Source: JAJDZL01 sp963666625 | Lineage (GTDB): Bacteria; Pseudomonadota; Gammaproteobacteria; Arenicellales; JAJDZL01 | Direction of reading: 5' to 3' | Length of the DNA stretch: 64,000 bases | Assembly (NCBI GenBank): GCA_963666625.1 | Contig: OY762925.1 | Location: 868,001 to 932,000, forward strand | Shown: piece after piece, positions 55,140 through 64,000 of the stretch | How positions within the stretch are numbered: position 1 is the first letter of the stretch | Layout: each line of letters opens with the position of its first letter | Translations under genes and position numbers: made by a program | Notes under the pieces: model-generated | Database searches by the model: none | Seen by the model: the letters and a program-made list of their open reading frames with translations, nothing else | What the model was told of the DNA's origin: nothing

Positions 55140-56806
55140 ATTATCCAATAAAAAATAAACGGGTCATTGTCCCGAACACAGGCTCTGAGCTCGTTGCGCA
55201 ATCTTGGTTGACAGAAGCTCCGCTGCGGATGTTGATGAATAACTTGCACCCAGACGTAGCTGAAAACCCCGATGAGCTTGTTGTCTATGGCGGCATTGGC
55301 CGAGCGGTCAGAACTTGGGAAGACTACGACATAACTGTCGCTACGCTGAAGCGACTCGGTCTTGAGGAGTCACTGCTTATTCAGTCCGGTAAACCAGTGG
55401 GAGTTTTCCAAACCCATCGTGACGCCCCGAGAGTGCTGATCGCGAATTCAAATTTGGTTCCCAAATGGGCGACTTTGGAACACTTTAATGAATTGGATAG
55501 AAAAGGACTCATGATGTTCGGTCAAATGACCGCTGGTTCTTGGATCTATATCGCCAGCCAGGGAATCATTCAGGGTACCTACGAAACATTCTCTGAAGTA
55601 GGTAGAACACGCTACAACGGTAACCTCAGTGGACGGTGGATACTTACAGCAGGTCTTGGAGGCATGGGTGGTGCTCAGCCTTTGGCTGCAGTCATGGCGG
55701 GTGCGAGTTGCATTGTTGTTGAATGTGACCCCGAACGCATAGATTTTCGTTTGCGTACCGGCTATCTCGACGAAAGAGCCGAATCACTGGATGAGGCGCT
55801 GAACATGATGAATAGCTGGACAGAAACGAAACAGGCCAAGTCAGTAGGTCTTCTTGGAAATGCCGCTGAAATATTTCCGGAGATTGCAAGGCGTGGCATC
55901 TGGCCTGACATCGTCACAGACCAGACTTCCGCACACGACCCGACAAATGGATATCTGCCGTTGGGATGGTCGATCGAAAGCTGGCGTAAACAAAAACAAT
56001 CCGACCCTAAGATGGTTGAGCGCGAGGCCCGCAGATCCATTCGCATACATCTTGAAGCCATGGTAGATTTTCACAACCAAGGGATACCAACTCTGGATTA
56101 TGGAAACAACATCCGCCAGATTGCGAAGGACGAGGGATTTCAGGATGCATTTGCTTTTCCGGGTTTCGTTCCAGCCTGTATTCGACCTTTATTTTGCCGA
56201 GGGATGGGGCCATTCAGGTGGGCTGCGCTCTCTGGAAATCCAGATGACATTTACAAGACCGACCAAAAAGTAAAGGAGTTGATCCCCGATGACGCTCATC
56301 TGCACAACTGGCTGGATATGGCTCAGAAACGAATAAAGTTTCAGGGATTGCCAGCAAGAATATGTTGGTTGGGACTTGGGCAACGGCATCAGGTAGGCCT
56401 TGCGTTCAATGAAATGTTCAGAAATGGTGAAATCAGCGCACCGGTTGTCATTGGCAGGGATCATCTGGACGCAGGCTCTGTCGCCTCACCAAATCGTGAA
56501 ACGGAGAATATGCTCGATGGCTCGGATGCCGTATCGGATTGGGCTTTTCTGAATGCATTGGTGAATTGTGCATCAGGCGCTACATGGGTTTCCATTCACC
56601 ATGGTGGAGGAGTCGGAATCGGTTACTCCCAGCATGCGGGCATGGTTATTTGCTGTGACGGAACTGATGCAGCAGCCCGTCGAATCAGGAATGTCCTATG
56701 GAATGATCCGGCTACCGGTGTAATGCGCCACGCTGATGCCGGCTACGAGAGTGCGATCGAATGCGCACTCGAAAACAATCTTGATCTTCCCGCGATATTG
56801 AAGTAG
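55136..56806 (+). CDS. hutU: urocanate hydratase
   Basis: The 556-residue NAD-dependent enzyme hydrates urocanate to imidazolone propionate. Signatures include ELVVYGGIGRAVRTWEDYD, MFGQMTAGSWIYIASQGI, GLGGMGGAQPLAAVMAGA for NAD, and the YSQHAGMVICCDG region with the active-site cysteine. Complete. It follows hutG directly and precedes the LIV-type transporter by 183 bp. It is the entry enzyme here, because no hutH lies in the window. Confidence 0.96.
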   Translation: MNYPIKNKRVIVPNTGSELVAQSWLTEAPLRMLMNNLHPDVAENPDELVVYGGIGRAVRTWEDYDITVATLKRLGLEESLLIQSGKPVGVFQTHRDAPRVLIANSNLVPKWATLEHFNELDRKGLMMFGQMTAGSWIYIASQGIIQGTYETFSEVGRTRYNGNLSGRWILTAGLGGMGGAQPLAAVMAGASCIVVECDPERIDFRLRTGYLDERAESLDEALNMMNSWTETKQAKSVGLLGNAAEIFPEIARRGIWPDIVTDQTSAHDPTNGYLPLGWSIESWRKQKQSDPKMVEREARRSIRIHLEAMVDFHNQGIPTLDYGNNIRQIAKDEGFQDAFAFPGFVPACIRPLFCRGMGPFRWAALSGNPDDIYKTDQKVKELIPDDAHLHNWLDMAQKRIKFQGLPARICWLGLGQRHQVGLAFNEMFRNGEISAPVVIGRDHLDAGSVASPNRETENMLDGSDAVSDWAFLNALVNCASGATWVSIHHGGGVGIGYSQHAGMVICCDGTDAAARRIRNVLWNDPATGVMRHADAGYESAIECALENNLDLPAILK

Positions 56807-56989
56807 ACCGAATCTGAATTTGAACATTGAGCAACTGTATTCTGATGTATTACTTGACGAACTCGATCGTCGACTTACCAAAAACTCGCCGATGTGGATT
56901 TTCACCCTGAGAAATCCTATGGGCGGTTTCTTTTGATTTCACCCACGAAGGGTATATCACTAAACCAATAAAATAATGGAGATAATGCC

Positions 56990-58138
56990 ATGAAAAAGTT
57001 AATTCAAAGCATGCTATTGTCAGTGGCTTGTGCGGTACTGGTATCAGTGCCAGCATCAGCTGACTCGATAAAAGTCGGCTTCAACGTGCCGCTTACGGGT
57101 TTTGCAGCTGCGGATGGAAATTCGGCACTGGTTGGTGCCGAACTTGCAGTTGAGCAGGTCAATTCCTCCGGTGGCATCAATGGAAGTATGATTGAACTTG
57201 TGGTCTATGACGACCAGGCCAGTCCCAAGGAATCTGCGCCTCTGGCAGTCAAGTTGATTACGCAAGACAATGTAGTTGCGGGAATATCCGGCAGTTATTC
57301 AGGCGCGACGCGAGCCGCTGCCACAATCTATCAAGAAAATTCCACACCTTACATTTCCGCGTACGCTGTTCACCCGGATATCACACGTGCGGGTGACTAT
57401 GTTTTTCGAACCTCATTCATGGGTGAAGTACAAGGTCGTGCAGGTGCAAAGCTCATTGGCGAGATGATGGACCTGAAGCGAGTGGCAATGATCACACTGA
57501 ACAATGATTTCGGCAAATCGTTGGCGAATGGCTTCAAGGAAAAAGCCGGAGATTTTGGTATAGATGTAGTCAACGAGTATGAGTACTCAATCAAAGATCG
57601 AGAATTCGGATCGATCGTAACCAAGGTAAAAAGTGACAATCCTGATGCGATTTATGCTTCAGGCTATTTTTTTACAGCAGGTCCGTTGGTACGGCAGCTT
57701 CGTGCAGCGGGGGTATCCGTACCGATTATTGGTCAAGAAGGCTACGATAGCCAGAAGTTCATAGAGATTGCCGGTCCCGACGCTGAAGGGGTAATCATCA
57801 CAACCTCCCTTGATCGGGATTCTTCCGAGCAAATCACACAAGACTTTATAAGCGGATTTCAGGCGAAGGCTGGATACCCGACTGACATGGTTGCTGCGTC
57901 CGCACATACAGCTGTATTGGTCCTGGCGGATGCTCTGAGTCGAGCGAGTGACAACAGTGCAGCGGCGCTACGCGATGCCATAGCCTCGTCGAACGTCGAT
58001 GCATCGACTGGCCAAATTTCCTTCAATAACCTTGGAGAGGTGCAAAAAGACGTGCAGATTCAGGTCGTCAAAGACGGGATGTGGCGTCATTACGCTGTAA
58101 TTTCTGATCCAGAACTTCTAGCACCCCCATCAAAGTAA
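56990..58138 (+). CDS. LIV-type ABC transporter substrate-binding protein
   Basis: The 382-residue periplasmic binding protein has a Sec signal (MLLSVACAVLVSVPASA, cleavage near residue 24) and a type I fold: IKVGFNVPLTGFAAADGNSALVGAELAVEQVNSSGGING-like start and the YSGATRAAA ligand loop. TGG AGA-type ribosome site GGAG precedes the ATG. Family members bind branched-chain or other amino acids and related acids. The location in a hut operon suggests histidine or urocanate as ligand, which is inference. Confidence 0.92.
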   Translation: MKKLIQSMLLSVACAVLVSVPASADSIKVGFNVPLTGFAAADGNSALVGAELAVEQVNSSGGINGSMIELVVYDDQASPKESAPLAVKLITQDNVVAGISGSYSGATRAAATIYQENSTPYISAYAVHPDITRAGDYVFRTSFMGEVQGRAGAKLIGEMMDLKRVAMITLNNDFGKSLANGFKEKAGDFGIDVVNEYEYSIKDREFGSIVTKVKSDNPDAIYASGYFFTAGPLVRQLRAAGVSVPIIGQEGYDSQKFIEIAGPDAEGVIITTSLDRDSSEQITQDFISGFQAKAGYPTDMVAASAHTAVLVLADALSRASDNSAAALRDAIASSNVDASTGQISFNNLGEVQKDVQIQVVKDGMWRHYAVISDPELLAPPSK

Positions 58139-58191
58139 TTGCAGGAAGCGGGCTGAATCGGGCTGAAGTCTAGAGTCTCCCCCGTCTAGTC

Positions 58192-59055
58192 ATGCTGATA
58201 CTTGAATTGACAATTCAAGGCCTGATTCAAGGAGCAATCTACGCGCTGATTGCTCTGGGGCTGACTTTAGTTTACGGATTGCTCAGAATTCTGCACGTAG
58301 CCCATGCCGCCCTGTTTACACTCGGCGCCTATATTGGCGTAATTATTACGAACGAGACCGGTAGTATCGCATTTGCGATACTTGTGTCCATGATCACGAT
58401 CGGATTCGTCGGGGTTGGCATGTATCGTTTGGCGTATAAGCCGCTGTTGAGCAAGCCCCCTTTAGTGGCCCTGATTGCATCCATAGGAATCTTTATTGCT
58501 GCTGAAGAGATGTATCGAATCATATTCGGTGCATACGGCATGTCGTTCGTTAATCCGCCTCTTCAACAACAGATTGAGATTCTGTCAGGATTCTATCTTT
58601 CCCAGGCCCGCGTTCTCGTTTTGATACTGTCTGTAGTATTGATTGCTTTTCTGGGCTGGCTCGCCGCCTCAACTCGCACTGGAGTCGCTTGGCGTGCGAC
58701 TGTAATGGACGCTGAGATAGCGGCAAGTTTTGGAATCAATATTGAAAATGTGAGGTTTATCAATTTCTTTATTGGTTCCGCGCTTGCCGCCCTCGCAGGT
58801 GTCATGGTCGCACTATTGAATAATCTGGTTGAACCGACAATGGGAGCTGTACCAGCCTACAAGGCGCTGGCAATAATCGTACTGGGCGGCATGGGGTCGG
58901 TACGAGGCGCACTCGTGGCTTCACTGGCGCTGGGGATAATCGAAAGTTTTGGAACCATCTACATTGGACATCTACTGGATCGGGATGCCATCGCATTTGC
59001 ATTCCTCATTTTGGTGCTAATGCTTCGCCCACATGGATTGTTCAGCAGGGCCTAG
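58192..59055 (+). CDS. LIV-type ABC transporter permease, LivH-like
   Basis: The 287-residue inner-membrane protein has eight or so hydrophobic segments, LIALGLTLVYGLLRILHVAHAALFTLGAY at the N-terminus and the permease loop VVLGGMGSVRGALVASLALGI-like region near 235-260. It pairs with the LivM-like permease downstream. It follows the binding protein by 53 bp in the same operon. Confidence 0.93.
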   Translation: MLILELTIQGLIQGAIYALIALGLTLVYGLLRILHVAHAALFTLGAYIGVIITNETGSIAFAILVSMITIGFVGVGMYRLAYKPLLSKPPLVALIASIGIFIAAEEMYRIIFGAYGMSFVNPPLQQQIEILSGFYLSQARVLVLILSVVLIAFLGWLAASTRTGVAWRATVMDAEIAASFGINIENVRFINFFIGSALAALAGVMVALLNNLVEPTMGAVPAYKALAIIVLGGMGSVRGALVASLALGIIESFGTIYIGHLLDRDAIAFAFLILVLMLRPHGLFSRA

Positions 59056-59059
59056 ATTG

Positions 59060-59905
59060 ATGGCTTACGAAATTGCGGTCCTAACTTCCATGTCAATCGC
59101 GATTTTGTTCGCATTGTCACTCAATCTAATAACCGGCTTTTGTGGTCAAGTCAGCCTTGGTCACGCAGCTTTCTTTGGAATTGGCGCGTATACGGCTGCT
59201 ATTTTGACCAAAGCGGGCGTATCGCTCATCATTGCCTTATTTCCCGCTGCGATTGTGGCCGGGTTTGTGGGAATTTTCGTCGGAATCGCCTCGCTTCGAG
59301 TGCGTCATGACTTTCTGGCTATAACCACTATGGGAGTAGGCTTTCTTTTTGTCGGATTCGTCAGAAAGCAAGAAGCGCTTGGAGGTGAGATCGGAATCGC
59401 TGGAATTCCATCTGTAGCATTTGGTCGGCCAGGTTTGCTTGTGCTGTCGCTTGTCTGCACCATTTTATTTATCGTACTGTTGGTTCATATACGTCGTTCA
59501 TGGCTGGGGTTTGCCTTTGTATCGGTAGCAGATGACGAAGACACAGCACGTATTCTCGGAATCAATGTACCCAGATTCAAGTTACTCGCATTTGTAACCG
59601 GAACGGCTGTCGCGGGTGTGGCCGGTGGTCTTTACGCTCACCATATCCGCTTTATTGGTCCGGATAGTTTTGGTTTCGTCGAATCAGTTACTGTACTGGC
59701 GATGGTCATCGTCGGCGGAATCGGATCAATTTGGGGAGTTGTGATTTCTGCAGGGTTGCTGTCTGTAATGCCGTTGATGTTGCAGTTTGTTGATGACTAC
59801 AAACTGTTGATTTACGGAATATTGGTATTTGCCACAATGCGCTTTGCACCTGAAGGCATCGCTGGACTAGCGCGAATGATTTGGTTGAGGGTTGCCCAGA
59901 AGTGA
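59060..59905 (+). CDS. LIV-type ABC transporter permease, LivM-like
   Basis: The 281-residue inner-membrane protein shows ALSLNLITGFCGQVSLGHAAFFGIGAY and the cytoplasmic loop AMVIVGGIGSIWGVVISAG. The ATG at 59060 is chosen because it lies 4 bp after the LivH-like stop and gives the usual N-terminus; an ATG at 59033 would overlap the upstream gene by 23 bp. Its stop overlaps the GTG of the next gene. Confidence 0.92.
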   Translation: MAYEIAVLTSMSIAILFALSLNLITGFCGQVSLGHAAFFGIGAYTAAILTKAGVSLIIALFPAAIVAGFVGIFVGIASLRVRHDFLAITTMGVGFLFVGFVRKQEALGGEIGIAGIPSVAFGRPGLLVLSLVCTILFIVLLVHIRRSWLGFAFVSVADDEDTARILGINVPRFKLLAFVTGTAVAGVAGGLYAHHIRFIGPDSFGFVESVTVLAMVIVGGIGSIWGVVISAGLLSVMPLMLQFVDDYKLLIYGILVFATMRFAPEGIAGLARMIWLRVAQK

Positions 59906-60645
59906 CTTTACTTTCTGTAGAGAACGTCACCATGCAGTTCGGCGGGGTAACCGCAGTCGACGATGTTTCACTCGAAATTCGAAACAATCAATTGTTGGGG
60001 TTCATCGGACCAAATGGCGCAGGTAAAACAACGTTAATGCGCGTCATCACTGGAATTCTACGACCACAACAGGGTAAAGTGATTTTTCGCGGAACGGATT
60101 TGACTCAATGGCCGGTCTATCGGCGGGTACGCTCCGGTCTCGCCCTTGCTCAGCAAATAGTACGGCCTTTGAAATCTATGTCACTCATTGATAATGTCGC
60201 TCTCGCTGCCGGCATGCATAATACAGGAGACCCTCTCAGGGCTCTTTTGAAAACCGACCGTCGCGAAGAACAGGAAAAATCAAAAGAGCTCTTGGACTTT
60301 GTCGGACTGGGTCATGTGGCTCACTCGATGCCTGGAGAACTGCCACTCGGCTTCATCAAAAGACTCGAAATAGCGCGTGCGTTAGCATTGGACCCGAGAC
60401 TGCTCTTACTTGATGAACCACTTGGCGGATTGAATCAGAAAGAGGCTGAAGGAGTTGCTGATTTGATTTCATCGCTAGTGAACGAACGGCGCAGCGTATT
60501 GTTGATAGAGCACAACATTCGAGAAATCTCCCGAATTTGTCCAGAAATTTTTGTTCAAGACAATGGAAGACGACTGATGCAAGGACCTACAAGTCAAGTG
60601 ATGGCCAGTTCAAAACTTCGACAAGCTTATCTTGGAAGACAATAA
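59902..60645 (+). CDS. LIV-type ABC transporter ATPase, LivG-like
   Basis: The ATPase has Walker A GPNGAGKTT, a signature region PLGFIKRLEIARALA in place of the canonical LSGGQ (reads LPLGFIK), Walker B LLLLDEPLGGLN and switch His in IEHN. The GTG at 59902 forms a GTGA overlap with the livM-like stop and gives VTLLSVENVTMQFGG, the expected start; a TTG at 59881 would add 7 residues. The unusual signature (no LSGGQ) is worth noting but is seen in parts of the LivG family. Confidence 0.9.
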   Translation: MTLLSVENVTMQFGGVTAVDDVSLEIRNNQLLGFIGPNGAGKTTLMRVITGILRPQQGKVIFRGTDLTQWPVYRRVRSGLALAQQIVRPLKSMSLIDNVALAAGMHNTGDPLRALLKTDRREEQEKSKELLDFVGLGHVAHSMPGELPLGFIKRLEIARALALDPRLLLLDEPLGGLNQKEAEGVADLISSLVNERRSVLLIEHNIREISRICPEIFVQDNGRRLMQGPTSQVMASSKLRQAYLGRQ

Positions 60646-60649
60646 GTTC

Positions 60650-61360
60650 ATGTTGAACGTATCTGAATTAACCTGTGGCTACGGAGATCTGATTGCGGTA
60701 GACAGAATCTCCTTCAAAGTACAGTCGGGGGAAATATTCGGATTGATCGGAGCGAACGGAGCGGGTAAATCGGCCACATTGCTGGCATTGGCTGGAATAA
60801 TTCCGGTAATGAGTGGCCATGTTGATCTGAATACCCAAGAAATTACACATCTTCCAACACATAAACGCGCCAGCCATGGCATAGCACTTGTCCCGGAAGG
60901 CCGTCGAATATTTCCTGATCTTTCCGTTGATGAAAACCTTACCGTCGGCGGAACCAATTTGGACAAGCAGGCACTGACTGATAACCGGGAACGAGTGTTC
61001 AGCTCCTTTCCCAGACTTGCCGAACGTAGACAGCAACTTGCAGGTTCATTGTCAGGTGGCGAACAACAAATGCTCGCGGTCGGCAGAGCGGTAATGGCAA
61101 ACCCTTCCGTATTGTTGATTGATGAGTTGTCGTTAGGACTGATGCCCATCGTCATTGATGAGTGCTATCGTGTTCTGGAGGAGTTACGAACGCAAAAGCT
61201 TGCAATCGTGTTGGTTGAACAGAGTACAGAACGCGTTTTTCAAGTTGCCGATCACGTCGCAGTGCTTGAGACCGGACGTATTGTCTGGACCGGCTCAGGT
61301 TCAGAAGCAGGTAAGGATAAAGCAGTCGTTGAAGCGTATCTTGGTGCTATTGGACAGTGA
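60650..61360 (+). CDS. LIV-type ABC transporter ATPase, LivF-like
   Basis: This 236-residue ATPase has Walker A GANGAGKSA, signature LSGGEQQMLAVGRAVMA, Walker B VLLIDELSLGL and switch VEQS. The ATG at 60650 is preferred, 4 bp after the LivG-like stop, with GGAAG upstream; a TTG at 60632 would overlap. It completes a five-gene transporter with the binding protein, two permeases and LivG-like ATPase. Confidence 0.92.
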   Translation: MLNVSELTCGYGDLIAVDRISFKVQSGEIFGLIGANGAGKSATLLALAGIIPVMSGHVDLNTQEITHLPTHKRASHGIALVPEGRRIFPDLSVDENLTVGGTNLDKQALTDNRERVFSSFPRLAERRQQLAGSLSGGEQQMLAVGRAVMANPSVLLIDELSLGLMPIVIDECYRVLEELRTQKLAIVLVEQSTERVFQVADHVAVLETGRIVWTGSGSEAGKDKAVVEAYLGAIGQ

Positions 61361-61502
61361 TAGTTCCGATCTGCTCTACCCTGACTTAACAGCTGGAGGC
61401 AGGAATCATTGATAACAGCCCGGTGTCGAATGTGGGTAAATGATAGACCTTTATCATCTGCACAAGCATGTAAAATATCTGTTTCCAATAACGATTTCAG
61501 GG

Positions 61503-61534
61503 TTGAATTAATAACTTTGGGAATCATCTATAAT
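61503..61534 (+). promoter_or_regulatory. possible katG promoter
   Basis: TATAAT at 61529-61534 lies 66 bp before the katG ATG. The best -35 candidates (TTGAAT at 61503, 20 bp away; TTAATA at 61508, 15 bp away) are poorly placed, which would suit an activator-dependent promoter such as one under OxyR, but no OxyR site was identified. Confidence 0.4.
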
Positions 61535-61600
61535 GAGGATTCAGAGACAAATTTTGTAGTATTCAGAATGCATCATTTCTAAAGAAGAGGTAAATACTTT

Positions 61601-63808
61601 ATGACTGAAACAAGTGCATGCCCTGTAAAGAATGGCATGCTGGAAAAAAGTATAGCTAGTAGTGCCAGCAGCGGTACCACAAACCAGGACTGGTGGCCGA
61701 ACCAGCTGAACATTGATGTTTTGCACCAGCAATCTGCCGAATCGAGCCCGATCAACAACGGTTTCAACTATGCCGAGGAATTCAAGAGTCTGGACTATGA
61801 CGCACTCAAGAATGACCTATATGCATTGATGACGGATTCACAAGACTGGTGGCCGGCCGACTATGGTCACTACGGACCATTGTTTATTCGAATGGCCTGG
61901 CATGCTGCCGGTACCTACCGTATCGGTGATGGTCGCGGCGGTGCCGGAACGGGCAACCAGAGATTCGCACCACTCAACAGTTGGCCGGATAACGGCAACC
62001 TTGACAAGGCACGCCGGTTACTATGGCCGATCAAACAGAAGTATGGCAGAAAAATTTCCTGGGCTGATCTTCTGATCCTGGCCGGAAACTGTGCTTTGGA
62101 ATCAATGGGATTCAAGACTTTTGGCTTTGGCGGCGGCCGTGAAGATGTATGGAAGTCAGAAGACGATATCTACTGGGGCACTGAGGAAGAGTGGCTCGGG
62201 GACAACCGCTATAGCGGTGAGCGCGATCTGGAAAATCCACTTGGTGCCGTGCAGATGGGTTTGATTTATGTCAATCCAGAAGGACCGAATGGAAATCCTG
62301 ACCCAGTCGCTTCCGGAGTGGATGTTCGAGAAACTTTCGCCCGTATGGCGATGAATGACGAAGAAACCGTCGCACTGACTGCCGGCGGACACACATTTGG
62401 AAAATGTCATGGTGCTGGCGATGCTGATCTTGTCGGACCGGAACCGGAAGGTGCTGCGATAGAGGATCAAGGCCTCGGTTGGACCAGTACTCACGGATCG
62501 GGTATGGCTGAAGATGCCATCACCAGTGGGCTTGAAGGTGCGTGGACCAACAATCCAACCAAATGGGATATGGGTTATTTTGACAATTTGTTCGGTTACG
62601 AATGGGAAGTGACAAAAAGCCCGGCAGGCGCGAATCAGTGGGTTCCGAAGAACGGTGCCGGTTCAGATACTGTACCAGATGCACACGATCCTTCCAAAAC
62701 GCATGCCCCGATCATGACGACGGCGGATATGGCGATGAGAATGGATCCGGTTTATGAGCCAATTTCTCGACGATTCCACGAGAACCCCGGTGAGTTTGCG
62801 GATGCATTTGCCCGTGCGTGGTTCAAGTTGACACACCGCGATATGGGGCCTCGTGTTCGCTACCTGGGAGCGGAAGTGCCGGACGAAGAACTGATCTGGC
62901 AAGACCCTGTCCCCGCTGTCACCCATAGTTTGATCAGTGATCAGGATGTTGCCAGTCTCAAGGAGAAAATTCTCTCTTCCGGATTGTCAGTATCACAGCT
63001 GGTATCCACAGCCTGGGCTTCAGCATCGACTTACCGCAACTCGGATATGCGTGGCGGTGCCAATGGTGCGCGTATTCGGCTTGCGCCTCAGAAGGATTGG
63101 GAAGTCAATCAGCCGGACCAGCTTGCCGAAGTACTTCAGGTTCTGGAAGGCATCCAACAGGATTTCAACCGGTCTGTGCAAAATGGTAAGGCAGTGTCGT
63201 TCGCTGATGTCATCGTGCTCGGCGGCTGTGTCGGTGTTGAACAAGCCGCTAAAAACGCGGGGCATGATGTGTCGGTTCCTTTTACTCCGGGTCGTGCTGA
63301 TGCAGTGCAAGAGCAGACTGATGTTGACTCTTTTGCCGTGCTTGAGCCGACCGCTGACGGGTTCCGCAATTACATGAAGGCAAAACACACCGTATCTGCA
63401 GACGAGCTGTTGATTGATCGAGCGCAGTTGCTGACGCTTACTGCTCCTGAAATGACTGCACTTGTCGGTGGATTGCGTGTCCTTGATGTCAATGCTGGCC
63501 AGTCTCAGCACGGTGTTTTCACAGACCGACCTGGTACGCTAAGCAACGATTTCTTTGTGAACCTGCTTGATATGGGTACCAAGTGGGTACCGACAACTGA
63601 AGAAAATGATCTGTTCGACGGGCGCGATCGTGCGACCGGTGACGTAAAGTGGACTGCTACGAGGGTTGATCTCATCTTTGGGTCGAACTCACAGCTTCGA
63701 GCTATCGCTGAACACTACGGATGTTCTGACTCAGAACCTCAGTTCGTTCAGGACTTCGTAGAAGCGTGGAACAAGGTGATGAATCTCGACCGATTCGATA
63801 TCGCTTGA
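61601..63808 (+). CDS. katG: catalase-peroxidase
   Basis: The 735-residue heme enzyme destroys hydrogen peroxide. The distal site has Arg97, Trp100 and His101 (IRMAWHAAGTYR). The Trp100-Tyr223-Met249 residues (IYVNPEGP, ARMAMND) can form the covalent adduct needed for catalase activity. The proximal heme histidine is in LTAGGHTFGKCHG (about 264). The second, degenerate peroxidase domain runs to the end (EAWNKVMNLDRFDIA). AGAGG precedes the ATG. A strong terminator follows. Confidence 0.97.
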   Translation: MTETSACPVKNGMLEKSIASSASSGTTNQDWWPNQLNIDVLHQQSAESSPINNGFNYAEEFKSLDYDALKNDLYALMTDSQDWWPADYGHYGPLFIRMAWHAAGTYRIGDGRGGAGTGNQRFAPLNSWPDNGNLDKARRLLWPIKQKYGRKISWADLLILAGNCALESMGFKTFGFGGGREDVWKSEDDIYWGTEEEWLGDNRYSGERDLENPLGAVQMGLIYVNPEGPNGNPDPVASGVDVRETFARMAMNDEETVALTAGGHTFGKCHGAGDADLVGPEPEGAAIEDQGLGWTSTHGSGMAEDAITSGLEGAWTNNPTKWDMGYFDNLFGYEWEVTKSPAGANQWVPKNGAGSDTVPDAHDPSKTHAPIMTTADMAMRMDPVYEPISRRFHENPGEFADAFARAWFKLTHRDMGPRVRYLGAEVPDEELIWQDPVPAVTHSLISDQDVASLKEKILSSGLSVSQLVSTAWASASTYRNSDMRGGANGARIRLAPQKDWEVNQPDQLAEVLQVLEGIQQDFNRSVQNGKAVSFADVIVLGGCVGVEQAAKNAGHDVSVPFTPGRADAVQEQTDVDSFAVLEPTADGFRNYMKAKHTVSADELLIDRAQLLTLTAPEMTALVGGLRVLDVNAGQSQHGVFTDRPGTLSNDFFVNLLDMGTKWVPTTEENDLFDGRDRATGDVKWTATRVDLIFGSNSQLRAIAEHYGCSDSEPQFVQDFVEAWNKVMNLDRFDIA

Positions 63809-63823
63809 TCCAATAAACACAGA

Positions 63824-63861
63824 GGAGGCATTTCTTCTTGAGAAGGAATGCCTCTTTTTTG
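63824..63861 (+). terminator. intrinsic terminator of katG
   Basis: GAGGCATT (63825-63832) pairs with AATGCCTC (63847-63854), extended inward by CTTC/GAAG-type pairs, and is followed by TTTTTT. It is 16 bp after the katG stop. Confidence 0.88.
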
Positions 63862-63899
63862 TACCCGCTATTACTGAAAATCGCCTACGAATTCCGGAC

Positions 63900-64000
63900 A
63901 TGAATCCATTGAGTCTGGGCGATCTGATGTCGCTTGAAGAATATTCCGAACAACGAACAAGTTTTCGGAATGCAGTCATCGAACATAAGAGAAATCGAAG
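63900..64000 (+). CDS. DUF3501 family protein, 5' part only
   Basis: The window ends inside this gene. The 33 codons present read LGDLMSLEEYSEQR and FRNAVIEHKRNR, which match the start of DUF3501 proteins. These small proteins of unknown function often sit beside rubrerythrin or iron-sulfur reductase genes. No ribosome binding site is obvious before the ATG. It lies just after the katG terminator, so it has its own promoter or reads through. Confidence 0.6.
   Translation, partial: MNPLSLGDLMSLEEYSEQRTSFRNAVIEHKRNR

Noticed and set aside
1..64000. CRISPR arrays, tRNA and rRNA genes
   Set aside because: No regularly spaced direct repeats and no tRNA- or rRNA-like sequences were noticed on either strand; a covariance-model scan was not possible.

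Overview
This window looks like a piece of the chromosome of a gammaproteobacterium, probably an uncultivated or marine one, of moderate GC content. The evidence is the housekeeping set and its order: gltB-gltD-(pyrF)-hemE, xseB-ispA-dxs followed by folE2, bamD opposite rluD, clpB, aat, proS, an Slt70-type transglycosylase, and a five-step histidine-degradation branch using HutF and HutG. No rRNA, tRNA or CRISPR array was seen.

Layout. 1-1.8 kb: a broken MmeI-like DNA methyltransferase running off the left edge. 2.2-7.9 kb: two very similar SulP anion transporters flanking a PLP-dependent decarboxylase. 8.2-15.9 kb: gltBD-pyrF-hemE on the plus strand. 15.9-23.6 kb: minus-strand metallo-beta-lactamase-fold hydrolase, a hipBA toxin-antitoxin pair with repeated operator-like sites, clpB and an acyl-CoA synthetase. 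24.25-25.79 kb: a GC-rich, apparently intact IS110-family element of the IS1111 type. 25.8-27.3 kb: a type II restriction-modification pair (MvaI/BcnI-like nuclease and N4-cytosine-type methylase). 27.5-30.7 kb: an M14/aspartoacylase-type deacylase and a Tat-exported peptide-type binding protein. 31-48.9 kb: housekeeping genes for NAD synthesis (nadC, nadE), N-end rule (aat), outer membrane assembly (bamD), pseudouridylation (rluD, interrupted), cell wall (LysM lipoprotein, slt), translation (proS) and isoprenoid/folate synthesis (xseB-ispA-dxs-folE2). 49-50.3 kb: a GCS2/YbdK-type carboxylate-amine ligase. 50.8-61.4 kb: a hut locus (hutC, hutF divergent from hutI, hutG, hutU) running into a complete LIV-type ABC transporter; hutH is absent. 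61.6-63.8 kb: katG, then the start of a DUF3501 gene.

The most interesting signal is in the IS element. Its 3' non-coding end folds into two consecutive stem / internal loop / hairpin modules. One strand of the first loop matches 8 nt of the reconstructed empty insertion site across the AG/CT core. One strand of the second loop matches 8 nt of the element's own right end, and its other strand matches 6 nt of the left end. This is the expected layout of a bridge RNA (target loop first, donor loop second) in an IS1111-type element, and it defines the IS ends to the base.

Three genes are visibly broken: the methyltransferase (deletion at what looks like a short repeat), a FemAB/GNAT-like gene (one-base frameshift) and rluD (a perfect 49-bp tandem duplication). 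The rest of the window is compact and intact. All functional calls come from reading translated sequence and motifs by eye; no database search was run.
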